The notes under the pieces were generated by a model that worked only from the letters and a program-made list of their open reading frames with translations, searched no databases and had not been told where the DNA came from. DNA of 64,000 nt from Intestinimonas sp. (GTDB taxonomy: Bacteria; Bacillota; Clostridia; Oscillospirales; Oscillospiraceae), in the NCBI GenBank assembly GCA_022653075.1, contig JALCSB010000002.1, forward strand, positions 1-64,000, in the 5' to 3' direction. This document shows, in pieces, positions 22,793-32,100 of this stretch (its first letter is position 1; each line of letters begins with the position of its first letter). The translations under genes and the position numbers were made by a program.

Positions 22793-24058
22793 ATGCAGAA
22801 AATGTGGAAGCGCCAGTTCTTTATTCTCTGGCTGGGACAGGCGGCGTCAATTCTCACAAGCTCAATTTCTCAGTATGCCCTTATCTGGTATTTGACCGTC
22901 CGTACGGGTTCGGCGGCCGTTTTGTCTGTGGCGGCAATCGCGGCTTTACTGCCGCAGGGGCTGCTGTCCCCGTTCACGGGAGCAGTAGCGGACCGTTTTG
23001 ACCGAAGAAAAATCATGGCGCTGGCGGACGGGTCCATCGCCGTGGTCACGTTGGGTCTGGTGGCACTGAGCGTGGCATGGAGCCAGCTTCCGGTGACCGC
23101 CGTTATGGTCGCGCTGACCTTACGCAGCGTAGGCTCCGCCTTCCATACGCCCTGTCTTCAGGCAGTGACTCCCCTGATCGTACCCCCGGACCGGCTGAAC
23201 CAGTGCGCCGGCTGGTCACAGGGTGTGCAGACCGTCTCACTGCTGGCTAGTCCCGCACTGGCCGCGCTGCTGTACGCGGCGGTGCCGCTTTCGGCCATCC
23301 TGGTACTGGACGTACTGGGCGCCGCCATCGCCATTACGGCGCTGGTTCTGGCCCGCCTGCCCGAACTTCGGTCCGGCAGCACAGCGGTCCGCTTCTCCCT
23401 GCTGAGCGATACGCGTGCCGGGGTCGCGCTGCTAAAAAGCCGCCGCTGGCTGTGGCAGCTGTGTTTAATCTGCGCGCTGTTTTCCCTGGCGGTCATGCCC
23501 ATCTCAGCCCTGTTTCCCCTGCTGTGTATAGGGTACTTTGGCGGTACCACACTCACCGCCTCCGCAGTGGAAACCCTCTTCTCCGTCGGGATGCTGCTGG
23601 CCTCTGTTCTGCTCGGCCTGTGGGGCCGCATACGGAACCGAATTCTGATTATGGCCGGGGCACTGTTCTTCCTGTCCGCCTGTCTGCTGTGTGCAGGTCA
23701 GCTCAAACCGGACGCCTTCCGGCTGTTTCTGCCATTGTCCTTCGGTATGGGGTTTTCCACCCCTTTATTCAGCAGCCTGATGACTGCCCTGCTCCAGCAA
23801 AAGATCGAGGGCGATTTTCTGGGCCGCGTTCTGGGTATGTCCTCCGCCATCATGACTCTGGCAAGTCCCATCGGGCTGGCCGCCTCCGGCCTGTTCGCAG
23901 AGCGGGTGGGCATCATCCACTGGTTGTCTCTGGCCGGCTGCGGTACCCTGCTTTGTGGCGTTTTGTGTCTGGCTCTGCCCGCAGTGCGCCGTTGTGACCA
24001 TCCGCCGTTGGACGAGAAATCCAGCGCTTCCGGAAAAACCCGCCAGAATGCCGTTTGA
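22793..24058 (+). CDS. MFS exporter, Mef-like
   Basis: A 421-residue major facilitator with 12 predicted helices. The opening KRQFFILWLGQAASILTSSISQYALIWYLTVRTGSAAVLS and the loop-2 motif GAVADRFDRRKIMALADG match the drug-exporter branch that includes the macrolide exporter MefA. The family also includes many untested exporters, so a drug cannot be named. The ATG at 22793 follows GGAGG; frames further upstream cross the hairpin. It has a long leader and a strong shared terminator downstream. Confidence 0.85.
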   Translation: MQKMWKRQFFILWLGQAASILTSSISQYALIWYLTVRTGSAAVLSVAAIAALLPQGLLSPFTGAVADRFDRRKIMALADGSIAVVTLGLVALSVAWSQLPVTAVMVALTLRSVGSAFHTPCLQAVTPLIVPPDRLNQCAGWSQGVQTVSLLASPALAALLYAAVPLSAILVLDVLGAAIAITALVLARLPELRSGSTAVRFSLLSDTRAGVALLKSRRWLWQLCLICALFSLAVMPISALFPLLCIGYFGGTTLTASAVETLFSVGMLLASVLLGLWGRIRNRILIMAGALFFLSACLLCAGQLKPDAFRLFLPLSFGMGFSTPLFSSLMTALLQQKIEGDFLGRVLGMSSAIMTLASPIGLAASGLFAERVGIIHWLSLAGCGTLLCGVLCLALPAVRRCDHPPLDEKSSASGKTRQNAV

Positions 24059-24063
24059 CAAAA

Positions 24064-24098
24064 AGGTCCGGAAAAGACGAACTGTCTTTTCCGGACCT
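24064..24098 (+). terminator. bidirectional hairpin at 24064
   Basis: AGGTCCGGAAAAGAC (24064-24078) pairs perfectly with GTCTTTTCCGGACCT (24084-24098) between the convergent MFS and aminotransferase genes. The leftward strand continues with TTTTTGTC, so it serves the aminotransferase best. Confidence 0.85.
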
Positions 24099-24106
24099 CG
24101 ATGCCT

Positions 24107-25312
24107 TTAGTTCCGGGGCTGCAGCCCATATTTGCGGGCCAGCGCCTCGAACACCGGCAGCGAACGTTTAACCTGCCCGGTCGTAACACAGAAAGCAAGC
24201 CGCACATAACCCGGGCAGCTGAAGTCATCGGTAGGCGGCATCAGCAGGTCCATACCTCTGGCCCTCTCGCAGAAGGCGGCGGCATCCGGCTCCGGAGATT
24301 TGAGCAGCAGGTAGAAGGTTCCGCCCGGCTCCACGCAGGTATATCCCATGGCGGTTAGGCCACTGTACAACAGATCCCGGTTGGTCTGGTAGACCGACAG
24401 GTCGGCGGTCAGGCCGTCGCAGGCCGCGGCTACTCTCTGAAACAGGCTGGGCGCGTTCACATAGCCCAGTACCCGGCCCGCACCACAGACGGCGGCATAG
24501 ATCCTGTCGTGGTCGGTAAGGGCAGGCGGAAGCAGCACATAACCGATGCGCTCTCCCGGCAGGGAGAGCGATTTACTATATGAATAGCATACTATCGTAT
24601 CTGAATAAAAATCCGGCAGCCAGGGTACGGTAAAGCCATCAAACACAATTTCCCGGTAGGGCTCATCGGAAATCAGGTAAATCGAGTGACCAAACTCCGC
24701 AGATTTGGCGCGTAACAAATCGGTCAGCTTCTTCACCGTCCCGGCGGAATATACTACGCCGGAGGGATTATTGGGGGAATTGACCACAATGCCTTTCGTC
24801 TTCGCCGTGATGGCTTTTTCCAGCGCGTTAAAGTCGGGTTGAAAGGTGTCGTAATCCGGCGGAACCACCACGGGCGTGCCGCCGTTTCCCGTAAGGAAAA
24901 CGGTATATTCCGTAAAAAAGGGGGCCAGCAGCACAAACTCGTCACCCGGACAGGTCAGAGCGCGGAAAGTGCAGCACAGCGCCGCCGCCGCACCCACCGT
25001 CATATAAAGGTCGTTTTCCGTGTACGGTCCGCCAAACCGCTTCGTTAGTGAGGCCGATACCGCCCTTCGCACGGCCACATCGCCCTGAGCAGAGGTATAA
25101 CCATGGACCGAAGCGCTTTCCGGTCCGTTCAGGATGGCCCGAATGGTATCGTTGACTTCCGCAGGGGGGGCCACACTGGGATTACCCAGTGAAAAATCCA
25201 ATACGTTCTCAGCACCGATCTCCGATGCGCGCTGCTTTCCGTATTCAAATATTTCGCGCATGATGTTGCGCCGTGTTCCAAGCGCCAACAGCGCTTCCGG
25301 TAACTCGTTCAT
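24107..25312 (-). CDS. pyridoxal phosphate aminotransferase, class I/II
   Basis: A 401-residue fold-type I aminotransferase. NSPNNPSGVVY is the conserved Asn region, LISDEPYREIVFDG holds the Asp that touches the pyridine nitrogen, and YSYSKSLSLPGERIGYV carries the Schiff-base lysine and the phosphate-binding Arg. The amino-acid substrate cannot be read from the sequence; the closest pattern is the aspartate/aromatic/alanine group. The ATG at 25312 follows GGAGG and overlaps the stop of the Dabb gene (ATGA), so both form an operon. Confidence 0.9.
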   Translation of the reverse strand: MNELPEALLALGTRRNIMREIFEYGKQRASEIGAENVLDFSLGNPSVAPPAEVNDTIRAILNGPESASVHGYTSAQGDVAVRRAVSASLTKRFGGPYTENDLYMTVGAAAALCCTFRALTCPGDEFVLLAPFFTEYTVFLTGNGGTPVVVPPDYDTFQPDFNALEKAITAKTKGIVVNSPNNPSGVVYSAGTVKKLTDLLRAKSAEFGHSIYLISDEPYREIVFDGFTVPWLPDFYSDTIVCYSYSKSLSLPGERIGYVLLPPALTDHDRIYAAVCGAGRVLGYVNAPSLFQRVAAACDGLTADLSVYQTNRDLLYSGLTAMGYTCVEPGGTFYLLLKSPEPDAAAFCERARGMDLLMPPTDDFSCPGYVRLAFCVTTGQVKRSLPVFEALARKYGLQPRN

Positions 25313-25605
25313 TCCGTTTCCTCCAAATCGGCGGCCACCCGGCCGGTCAACCATGCTTTTCCTTTTTCTTTCATTTCCTGATGTCTGGGATTGCGCTGAT
25401 ATGCCTCCAAAGCCGCCTGATCGCGGAACTCGCAGTAAAGCGCCACATCATGTGTTCCCAGCCCTAGGTCAGCACCCACTCGCCATCGCAGAAAGCCGGG
25501 GACTTCCGCCGCGATCGCCTCAAGGCTCCCCTTCAGAAACGTCAGCACGGTTTCCCGTTCCGGGGCTTCGCCTGTCAGATTCCAGAACAGCATATGACGA
25601 ATCAT
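25309..25605 (-). CDS. Dabb (stress-responsive A/B barrel) protein
   Basis: A 98-residue single-domain protein of the Dabb family, a dimeric alpha/beta barrel. The opening MIRHMLFWNL and VPGFLRWRVGADLGLGTHDVALYCEFRDQAALEAYQRNPRHQEM are the family pattern, with the short His near the start. Members include plant stress proteins and bacterial proteins of unknown use. It is the first gene of a two-gene operon with the aminotransferase. Confidence 0.85.
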   Translation of the reverse strand: MIRHMLFWNLTGEAPERETVLTFLKGSLEAIAAEVPGFLRWRVGADLGLGTHDVALYCEFRDQAALEAYQRNPRHQEMKEKGKAWLTGRVAADLEETE

Positions 25606-25687
25606 GATTTTATCCTCCCCTGTATTTTTATAAATTGTAGCACAGCACCGTAAAAAAGGAAAGGGCGGTTTCCCCGAAAATTTGCAC

Positions 25688-25716
25688 TTGACAGATTATG
25701 AATTTTGTGTTTTAAT
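25688..25716 (+). promoter_or_regulatory. promoter of the T-box operon
   Basis: TTGACA (25688-25693), 17 bases, TTTAAT (25711-25716), just ahead of the T-box leader. Confidence 0.75.
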
Positions 25717-25724
25717 ATATCAAA

Positions 25725-25992
25725 CTATAGAAATGGAAGTAAAACCGCAGGCGCACATACAGCGAATTGGGGATGGTGGGAGCCCAATGGCAGCGGGGCG
25801 GACAAATGGTCCATGGAGGGCGCGGGCAAAAGCATCTGATGCCGAGTAAGCCGCGACGGGTACTCCCGTTATAGAGTAGGGATATGTTGGTATCCTGTTG
25901 AGCGGGCGCATTTTTTGCGCCAAGCAAGGTGGCACCGCAGATGTTTCGCATCTGTCCTTGTGATTTTATCAAGGACGGGTGTGTTTTTTTAT
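25725..25992 (+). promoter_or_regulatory. T-box leader, probably tryptophan-specific
   Basis: AAGGTGGCACCGCAG at 25925-25939 is the T-box sequence that binds the tRNA acceptor end. It sits in an antiterminator, and GTCCTTG/CAAGGAC (25955-25977) followed by a run of seven Ts is the competing terminator. The stem I part has the GATGGTGGGAGCC block (25771-25783). The candidate specifier region reads AATGGTCCATGGA, with TGG at 25807 and 25814, so uncharged tRNA-Trp is the likely signal. That fits the TrpX-type importer that follows. Confidence 0.88.
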
Positions 25993-26021
25993 TGCCCCGT
26001 CCGGGAAAGGAAGTTCTTTTT

Positions 26022-27020
26022 ATGAAAAAGCGTTTCTCTCTCCTCATGGGTCTTACCCTGGTCTTTACTTTGCTGGCCGGCTGCGGCAACGGCGGCTCCG
26101 CCTCCTCCACCCCCACCGCCTCGGACGGCGGCGGCCACGCCCTTACCGTTGGCATTGTTCAGCTGGCGGAAAACGGCGCTTTCTCCGATATGCGTCAGGG
26201 TTTTATTGACCATATGCGTGAGTTAGGCTATGACGAGTCCAAAATGTCCTTTGTTTTTCAGGAGGCAGGCGGTGACGTGGCCACGCTGAACACCATTTGC
26301 CAGTCCATGGTGGATAAGCACGTGGACTTACTGGTAACCATCGCTACCCCCGCCACACAGGCGGCGGTCAATCTGGACACCGACATCCCCGTTTTCTTTA
26401 TCTCCGTCTCCGACCCGGTAGCTGCCGGCATCATCACCGACATGGACCATCCAGACAAAAACGCCACCGGCACCTCCAATGCAATCCCGGTTGGCGATAT
26501 CTTTAAACTGGCCGCACAGATCACCCCGGATGTTAAAACCTATGGCATTCTCTACAACACCAGTGAGACCAATTCCGTCACCACGGTGGCAAAGGCAAAG
26601 GACTATCTGGACGAACAGGGCCTTAAGTACGTGGAGAAAGTAGTCACCAACTCCGCCGAGGTTCAGCAGGCCGCCCAGGCTCTGGCCGATCAGGCGGACG
26701 CGCTCTATGTTCCCAACGATTCCATGATCCAGTCCGCCATGCCTCAGGTTGTGGATGCCGCCACCGCGGCAGGCATTCCAATCTACGGCAGCTCCCCCGT
26801 CATGGTCGCCTCCGGCGCACTAGCCACTGTGAGCACCAGCGACCCCGCCATCGGCGCTCTTACCGCCGACATGGTCGATAAGTACCTCACCGGCACCGCC
26901 GTCGCCGATATTCCCGCCGTGGTGGATCAAAACCATATTACCGTGGTTAACTCCGCCACCGCTCAGGCGCTGGGCATCACGATTCCGGACTCTTTAAACG
27001 CCACCACAATCGGCGGCTGA
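26022..27020 (+). CDS. ABC transporter substrate-binding lipoprotein (TrpX type)
   Basis: A 332-residue lipoprotein: signal peptide and lipobox LAGCGN put the lipidated Cys near residue 20, followed by a Ser/Gly linker. The rest is the ABC_sub_bind fold (LTVGIVQLAENGAFSDMRQGFIDHMRELGYDESKMSFVFQEAGGDVATLNTICQS), which includes the tryptophan-binding TrpX of streptococci. The T-box in front points to tryptophan, though a relative of it is possible. The start follows GGAAAGGAAG. It is 95 bases from its permease, and the three genes form one operon. Confidence 0.88.
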   Translation: MKKRFSLLMGLTLVFTLLAGCGNGGSASSTPTASDGGGHALTVGIVQLAENGAFSDMRQGFIDHMRELGYDESKMSFVFQEAGGDVATLNTICQSMVDKHVDLLVTIATPATQAAVNLDTDIPVFFISVSDPVAAGIITDMDHPDKNATGTSNAIPVGDIFKLAAQITPDVKTYGILYNTSETNSVTTVAKAKDYLDEQGLKYVEKVVTNSAEVQQAAQALADQADALYVPNDSMIQSAMPQVVDAATAAGIPIYGSSPVMVASGALATVSTSDPAIGALTADMVDKYLTGTAVADIPAVVDQNHITVVNSATAQALGITIPDSLNATTIGG

Positions 27021-27115
27021 GCTTCGGTTTTCCGTATTAGTCCAGCCCGCGGCGGGGCGGCCCGTATTCCGGCCGCCCCGCCGCACTCCCATTTTCCAAT
27101 CAGGAAGGTGTTTTC

Positions 27116-28012
27116 ATGTTGCTCTTCATCGGTTCCCTCCAGCAAGGGCTGATCTACGCGCTGCTGGCTATGGGCGTCTATCTTTCTTTCCGCATTCTGC
27201 ATGTGCCCGACCTCACGGCCGACGGCTCCTTTACGTTGGGTGTGGCGGTTTCCGCCATCCTTACGCTGGCCGGGCATCCTCTGCTGGCGCTGATCAGCGC
27301 GTTGGCGGCAGGCGGTTTGGCCGGACTGGTAACCGGTTTTCTCCAGACCAAGGCCGGTGTATCCCCCATTCTCTCTGGTATCCTCACCATGTCGGGCCTC
27401 TATACTGTTAATATGGCAGTTCAGGGCGGTGCACCCAACCTCTCCCTGCTGGGCTCGGCCACCCTGTTTTCCCTGCCCGGCTTTCTGGGAAAGGAACTGG
27501 CAAAGACCGTGATTCCCGTGCTGTGCTGTATTCTTCTTCTGCTGGTGCTCATCTGGTTTTTCCGTACACACTGGGGACTTTGCATCCGCGCCACCGGCAG
27601 CAACGAAGCTATGGTCCGCGCATCTTCCATCGACGTGGATATGGCCAAGATGTCCGCGCTGGCGATTTCCAACGCCTGCATTTCTCTGTCCGGCGCGGTA
27701 CTGGCCCAGTATCAGGGATACGGCGACGTAAACGCCGGTATCGGTACCGTAGTAATCGGCCTGGCCTCCGTCATTATCGGCGAGGCCATTCTGGGCCGCC
27801 GCTCCGTGACCGTGGGCCTTCTCTCCGCCATTCTAGGAGCCGTGCTCTATCGTCTGGTCATCGCGGCCGCCATCCGGTACAGCGTCTTCCCCGCTTATGC
27901 GCTTAAGCTGGTTTCCTCGCTGCTGGTGGCATTGGCGCTGGGTCTGCCCGCGTGCCGCGCCGCGCTGGCCCGGCAGCGCCTGATCCGAAAAGGGGGGATT
28001 TTTCATGCTTGA
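27116..28012 (+). CDS. ABC transporter permease (TrpY type)
   Basis: A 298-residue membrane protein of the branched-chain-amino-acid permease superfamily (BPD_transp_2) with about eight helices. Family marks are SLQQGLIYALLAMGVYLSFRILHVPDLTADGSFTLG and the cytoplasmic coupling loop GLCIRATGSNEAMVRASSIDVDMAKMSALAISNA. It works with the lipoprotein and ATPase on either side. It overlaps the ATPase gene by eight bases. Confidence 0.9.
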   Translation: MLLFIGSLQQGLIYALLAMGVYLSFRILHVPDLTADGSFTLGVAVSAILTLAGHPLLALISALAAGGLAGLVTGFLQTKAGVSPILSGILTMSGLYTVNMAVQGGAPNLSLLGSATLFSLPGFLGKELAKTVIPVLCCILLLLVLIWFFRTHWGLCIRATGSNEAMVRASSIDVDMAKMSALAISNACISLSGAVLAQYQGYGDVNAGIGTVVIGLASVIIGEAILGRRSVTVGLLSAILGAVLYRLVIAAAIRYSVFPAYALKLVSSLLVALALGLPACRAALARQRLIRKGGIFHA

Positions 28013-28799
28013 GATTCAAAACCTCAGAAAAACCTTCCTTCAGGGGACCCCCAATGAGCGCCGTGCGCTTGACGGGCTGTCCCTTCACCTGGAACCCGGC
28101 GAGTTCGTCACCATATTGGGCTCCAATGGCGCCGGAAAGTCCACCCTGTTCGCCGCTATCGCCGGAGAATTTCTCCCCGACAGCGGAACCATTGAGCTGG
28201 ACGGCAAAGATATCACGTATCAGAAAGAACATCTCCGGGCCAGAATGATCGGTCGTCTGTTCCAAGACCCGCTAAAAGGCACCGCTCCCGACATGACCAT
28301 TGAGGAAAATCTGGCTTTGGCCGGCCTGCGGGGGAACCGCGGCCCCTTCTCCCCTGCGGTAGGGAAGAAGGACGCCGCTTGGCTGCGGGAGCAGGTGGCC
28401 CGGCTGGGCATGGGCCTGGAAGATCGGATGAAAACCCGCGTGGGTCTGCTCTCCGGCGGACAGCGGCAGGCGATTACGCTGCTGATGAGTACGCTGTCGG
28501 TTCCCCGTCTTCTGCTGCTGGATGAGCACACCGCCGCACTGGACCCGGTGACCGCCGAACAGATTTTGGCGGTTACCCGGGAAATCGTGGCTGAGCACCG
28601 GATCACAACTCTGATGATCACCCACAACATCACCTCCGCCCTCTCCGTCGGGGCCCGGACCATCATGCTGGACCGGGGCCGGGTCGTTCTGGACCTCTCC
28701 GGCTCGGAGCGCGCAGCCATGACGGTGCCAAAGCTGATGGAACGCTACCGCCAGCAGAGCAGCCATATGCTGGACAGCGACCGAATGCTGCTGTCATAA
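28005..28799 (+). CDS. ABC transporter ATP-binding protein (TrpZ type)
   Basis: A 264-residue ABC ATPase. Walker A is GSNGAGKST near residues 39-47, the signature is LSGGQRQA, Walker B is LLLLDEHTAAL, and the switch His is in MITHN. It energises the tryptophan-type importer and overlaps its permease gene by eight bases, so translation is coupled. DEHTAALDP replaces the more usual DEPTSALDP, a feature of this TrpZ-like group and of its paralogue at 44044. Confidence 0.93.
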   Translation: MLEIQNLRKTFLQGTPNERRALDGLSLHLEPGEFVTILGSNGAGKSTLFAAIAGEFLPDSGTIELDGKDITYQKEHLRARMIGRLFQDPLKGTAPDMTIEENLALAGLRGNRGPFSPAVGKKDAAWLREQVARLGMGLEDRMKTRVGLLSGGQRQAITLLMSTLSVPRLLLLDEHTAALDPVTAEQILAVTREIVAEHRITTLMITHNITSALSVGARTIMLDRGRVVLDLSGSERAAMTVPKLMERYRQQSSHMLDSDRMLLS

Positions 28800-28826
28800 A
28801 CCGCCCTTCCTAATGATATCGTATCC

Positions 28827-28862
28827 GGACCTGCGGGGGACTTTCCCACAGGTCCGTTTTGG
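28827..28862 (+). terminator. terminator after the T-box operon
   Basis: GGACCTGCGGG (28827-28837) pairs with CCCACAGGTCC (28845-28855; one bulged position), followed by GTTTTGG. Confidence 0.75.
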
Positions 28863-28965
28863 CATTCTTTAGGCTGGCTCTGGTCGATTATCCTAATATA
28901 AAGCTGTTTTTCTATCCTGTGTCATGTGCTTTTGTGCCAAGATTTGCAATTTACTCCGATTTCGA

Positions 28966-28994
28966 TTGCAAAAATCGTTCGTATAGCATATACT
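28966..28994 (+). promoter_or_regulatory. promoter of pyc
   Basis: TTGCAA (28966-28971), 17 bases, TATACT (28989-28994). The leader is about 120 bases. Confidence 0.7.
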
Positions 28995-29050
28995 AGAAAC
29001 CATAATAGTGGATCAGTCATAAAGTGCCGGCAAGGGTTGTTTGGCGGCGG

Positions 29051-29076
29051 GACAGGCTAGTTTGCCTGTCTCTTTT
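29051..29076 (+). promoter_or_regulatory. terminator-like hairpin in the pyc leader
   Basis: GACAGGC-TAGTTT-GCCTGTC followed by TCTTTT lies between the pyc promoter and start codon. It has the look of a small intrinsic terminator and could be an attenuator. No competing structure was clear. Confidence 0.45.
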
Positions 29077-29123
29077 GATATGAATGCATGTAATTTTCAA
29101 ACGAAAGGGAGGAAACTTTAAAA

Positions 29124-32100
29124 GTGGCAGAATGTAAGTTCAAGAAGGTTCTTGTTGCAAATCGTGGCGAAATTGCCATCCGTGTTTTCCGTGCCTGTTA
29201 CGACCTGGGTCTAAACACGGTCGCCATGTATTCCAACAAAGATTCGTTTAGTTTGTTCCGTACAAAAGCGGATGAGGCCTACCTGATCGGTGAAAACAAA
29301 AGCCCCTTGGGCGCGTATTTGGATATCCCCGCTATTATCGACTTGGCTAAACGTCGTGGCGTGGACGCGATCCATCCCGGTTATGGCTTTTTGTCTGAAA
29401 ACGCCGACTTTGCCCGTGCCTGCGAGGCAGTCGGCATCACCTTTATTGGCCCCAACTCCACCGTTTTGGATCAAATGGGCGACAAGCTCAACGCCAAATC
29501 CATTGCACTGGCTTGCAATGTACCCACCATTCCCGGGTCCACAAAGCCATTACGCGACGCGGATGAGGCACTGGAAAAGGCCGTTTCTTACGGTTTCCCC
29601 ATCATTCTGAAGGCGGCGGCCGGCGGCGGCGGACGTGGCATGCGCAAGTGCGAGACTCCCGAGGAGGTCAAGCCCGCCTTTGACTTGGTCAAGGGTGAGG
29701 CCAAAAAGGCGTTCGGCAACGACGATATCTTTATTGAAAAATTTCTGGTGGAACCGAAGCACATTGAGGTTCAGATTCTGGCCGACCGGTATGGCAATGT
29801 GGTACATTTGGGTGAACGCGACTGTTCCCTCCAGCGCCGTTACCAGAAAGTCGTGGAATTCGCTCCAGCCTGGTCTGTACCGATACAGACGCGGGAGCGC
29901 CTCCATGCCGATGCGGTTAAAATTGCCCGGCATGTGGGCTATGTGAACGCCGGTACGGTGGAGTTTCTGGTGGACCGGGAGGGCAACCACTACTTTATCG
30001 AGATGAATCCCCGCATTCAGGTGGAGCACACCGTTACGGAAATGGTAACCGGCATCGATCTGGTCCGGGCTCAGATTCTGGTCGCTGAAGGCCACCCGCT
30101 GTCCAACCCTCAGATTGGCATGGCCAGACAGGAGGATCTGCGGATAAACGGCTACGCCATCCAGTGCCGTGTTACCACCGAGGACCCCACCAACAATTTT
30201 GCTCCCGATACGGGAAAGATTACCGCCTATCGCTCCGGCGGCGGCTTCGGTGTCCGTTTGGACGGCGGCAACGCCTATACCGGCGCAGAGATCACGCCTT
30301 ATTATGATTCTCTGCTGGTCAAGGTCACCAGTTGGGACAACACCTTTGAAGGTGTTTGCCGGAAGGCCACCCGCGCTATCAGCGAGGAGCATGTCCGCGG
30401 CGTCAAGACCAATATTCCCTTCATTACCAATATTCTGCTTCACCCCACCTTCCGTGCCGGGAAATGCCACACCAAGTTCATCGACACAACGCCGGAACTG
30501 TTCGACATCACCGCCGGACGCGACCGGGCTACCAAAGTGCTCAAGTATATCGCCGCGATTCAGGTCAGCAATCCGGACAGTGAGCGGCCGCAGTTGGATG
30601 CCCCCCGCTTCCCGCCCGTCACCGGAAACCGGCCGGATGGTCTCAAACAGCTTCTGGACCGTGAGGGCCCCGAGGCCGTGTCCAAGTGGGTTATGAACCA
30701 GAAAAAGCTGCTGATTACCGACACCACCATGCGCGACGCACACCAGTCCCTGCTCTCTACCCGCATGCGCACCCGCGACATGCTCAAGGGCGCGGAGGGC
30801 ACTGCCGAGATTCTGGCCAACTGCTTCTCGCTGGAGATGTGGGGCGGCGCCACTTTTGATGTGGCATTCCGCTTTCTTCACGAGTCCCCCTGGGAACGGC
30901 TGGAGAAACTGCGTGAGCTGATCCCCAATATTCCCTTCCAGATGCTGCTGCGCGGCGCCAACGCCGTGGGATATTCCAACTATCCGGACAATTTGATACG
31001 CGCTTTTATTGATGAAGCCGCCAATTATGGGATCGACGTGTTCCGGATTTTTGACTCCCTCAACTGGATACCCGGCATGGAGGTCGCCATGGACGAGGTG
31101 CTCAAACAGGGTAAGCTCTGCGAGGCCACGATCTGCTATACGGGCGATATTCTGGACCCCAAACGGGATAAGTACACCTTAAAATACTACGTAGACTTGG
31201 CCAAAGAACTGGAACACCGCGGTGCCCATCTGCTGGCCCTTAAGGATATGGCAGGCCTTCTGAAGCCATATGCCGCCAAGAAACTGATCACCGCGCTGAA
31301 AAACGAGGTTGGAATTCCCATCCACCTGCACACCCACGACACCTCCGGCAACCAGGTGGCCACATATCTGATGGCCGCCGAGGCCGGTGTGGACATTGTG
31401 GACACCGCCATCGACTCCATGTCCTCCACCACCAGCCAACCCTCCATGAACGCCGTGGTGGCCGCGCTGGCCGGACAGGACCGGGATACCGGCTTTGACC
31501 GGGACCGCATCCAAAAGCTCAGCGATTACTGGGCCGATGTCCGCCTGCGCTATCAGCGCTTCGAGGCCGGCATCAAAAACCCTTCTACCGACATTTACCG
31601 CTACGAAATGCCTGGGGGACAGTACACCAACCTTCAGCCGCAGGTGGTTTCTCTGGGCCTTGGCTCCCGCTTCAACGAGGTCAAGGAGATGTACCGCACC
31701 GTCAACTATATGCTGGGCGACATCGTAAAGGTGACCCCCTCCTCCAAGATGGTGGGCGATATGGCCATCTTTATGGTCCAAAACGATCTAACTCCGGAGA
31801 ATATCGTGGAAAAAGGCGAAGCGCTTACTTTCCCCGATTCCGTGGTGTCTTATTTCAAAGGCATGATGGGTCAGCCTGCCTGGGGGTTCCCGAAGGACCT
31901 GCAACGCGTCGTTCTGAAGGGCGAAAAGCCCATTACCTGCCGGCCCGGCAAACTGCTGCCGCCAGTGGACTTTGAAGTGGCCCATAAGGAGCTCTCCAAA
32001 TTCTATCCCGATCCTCCTCGCCGCGCGGTCATCTCCTGGTGCCTCTATCCCAAGGTGGTAGAGGACTACTGCAAATACCGCAAGGAATACGGTTACATCA

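Noticed and set aside
22793-24058. Definite macrolide-resistance gene mefA
   Set aside because: Only the subfamily pattern is visible; identity to true Mef proteins seems moderate, so no drug claim is made.
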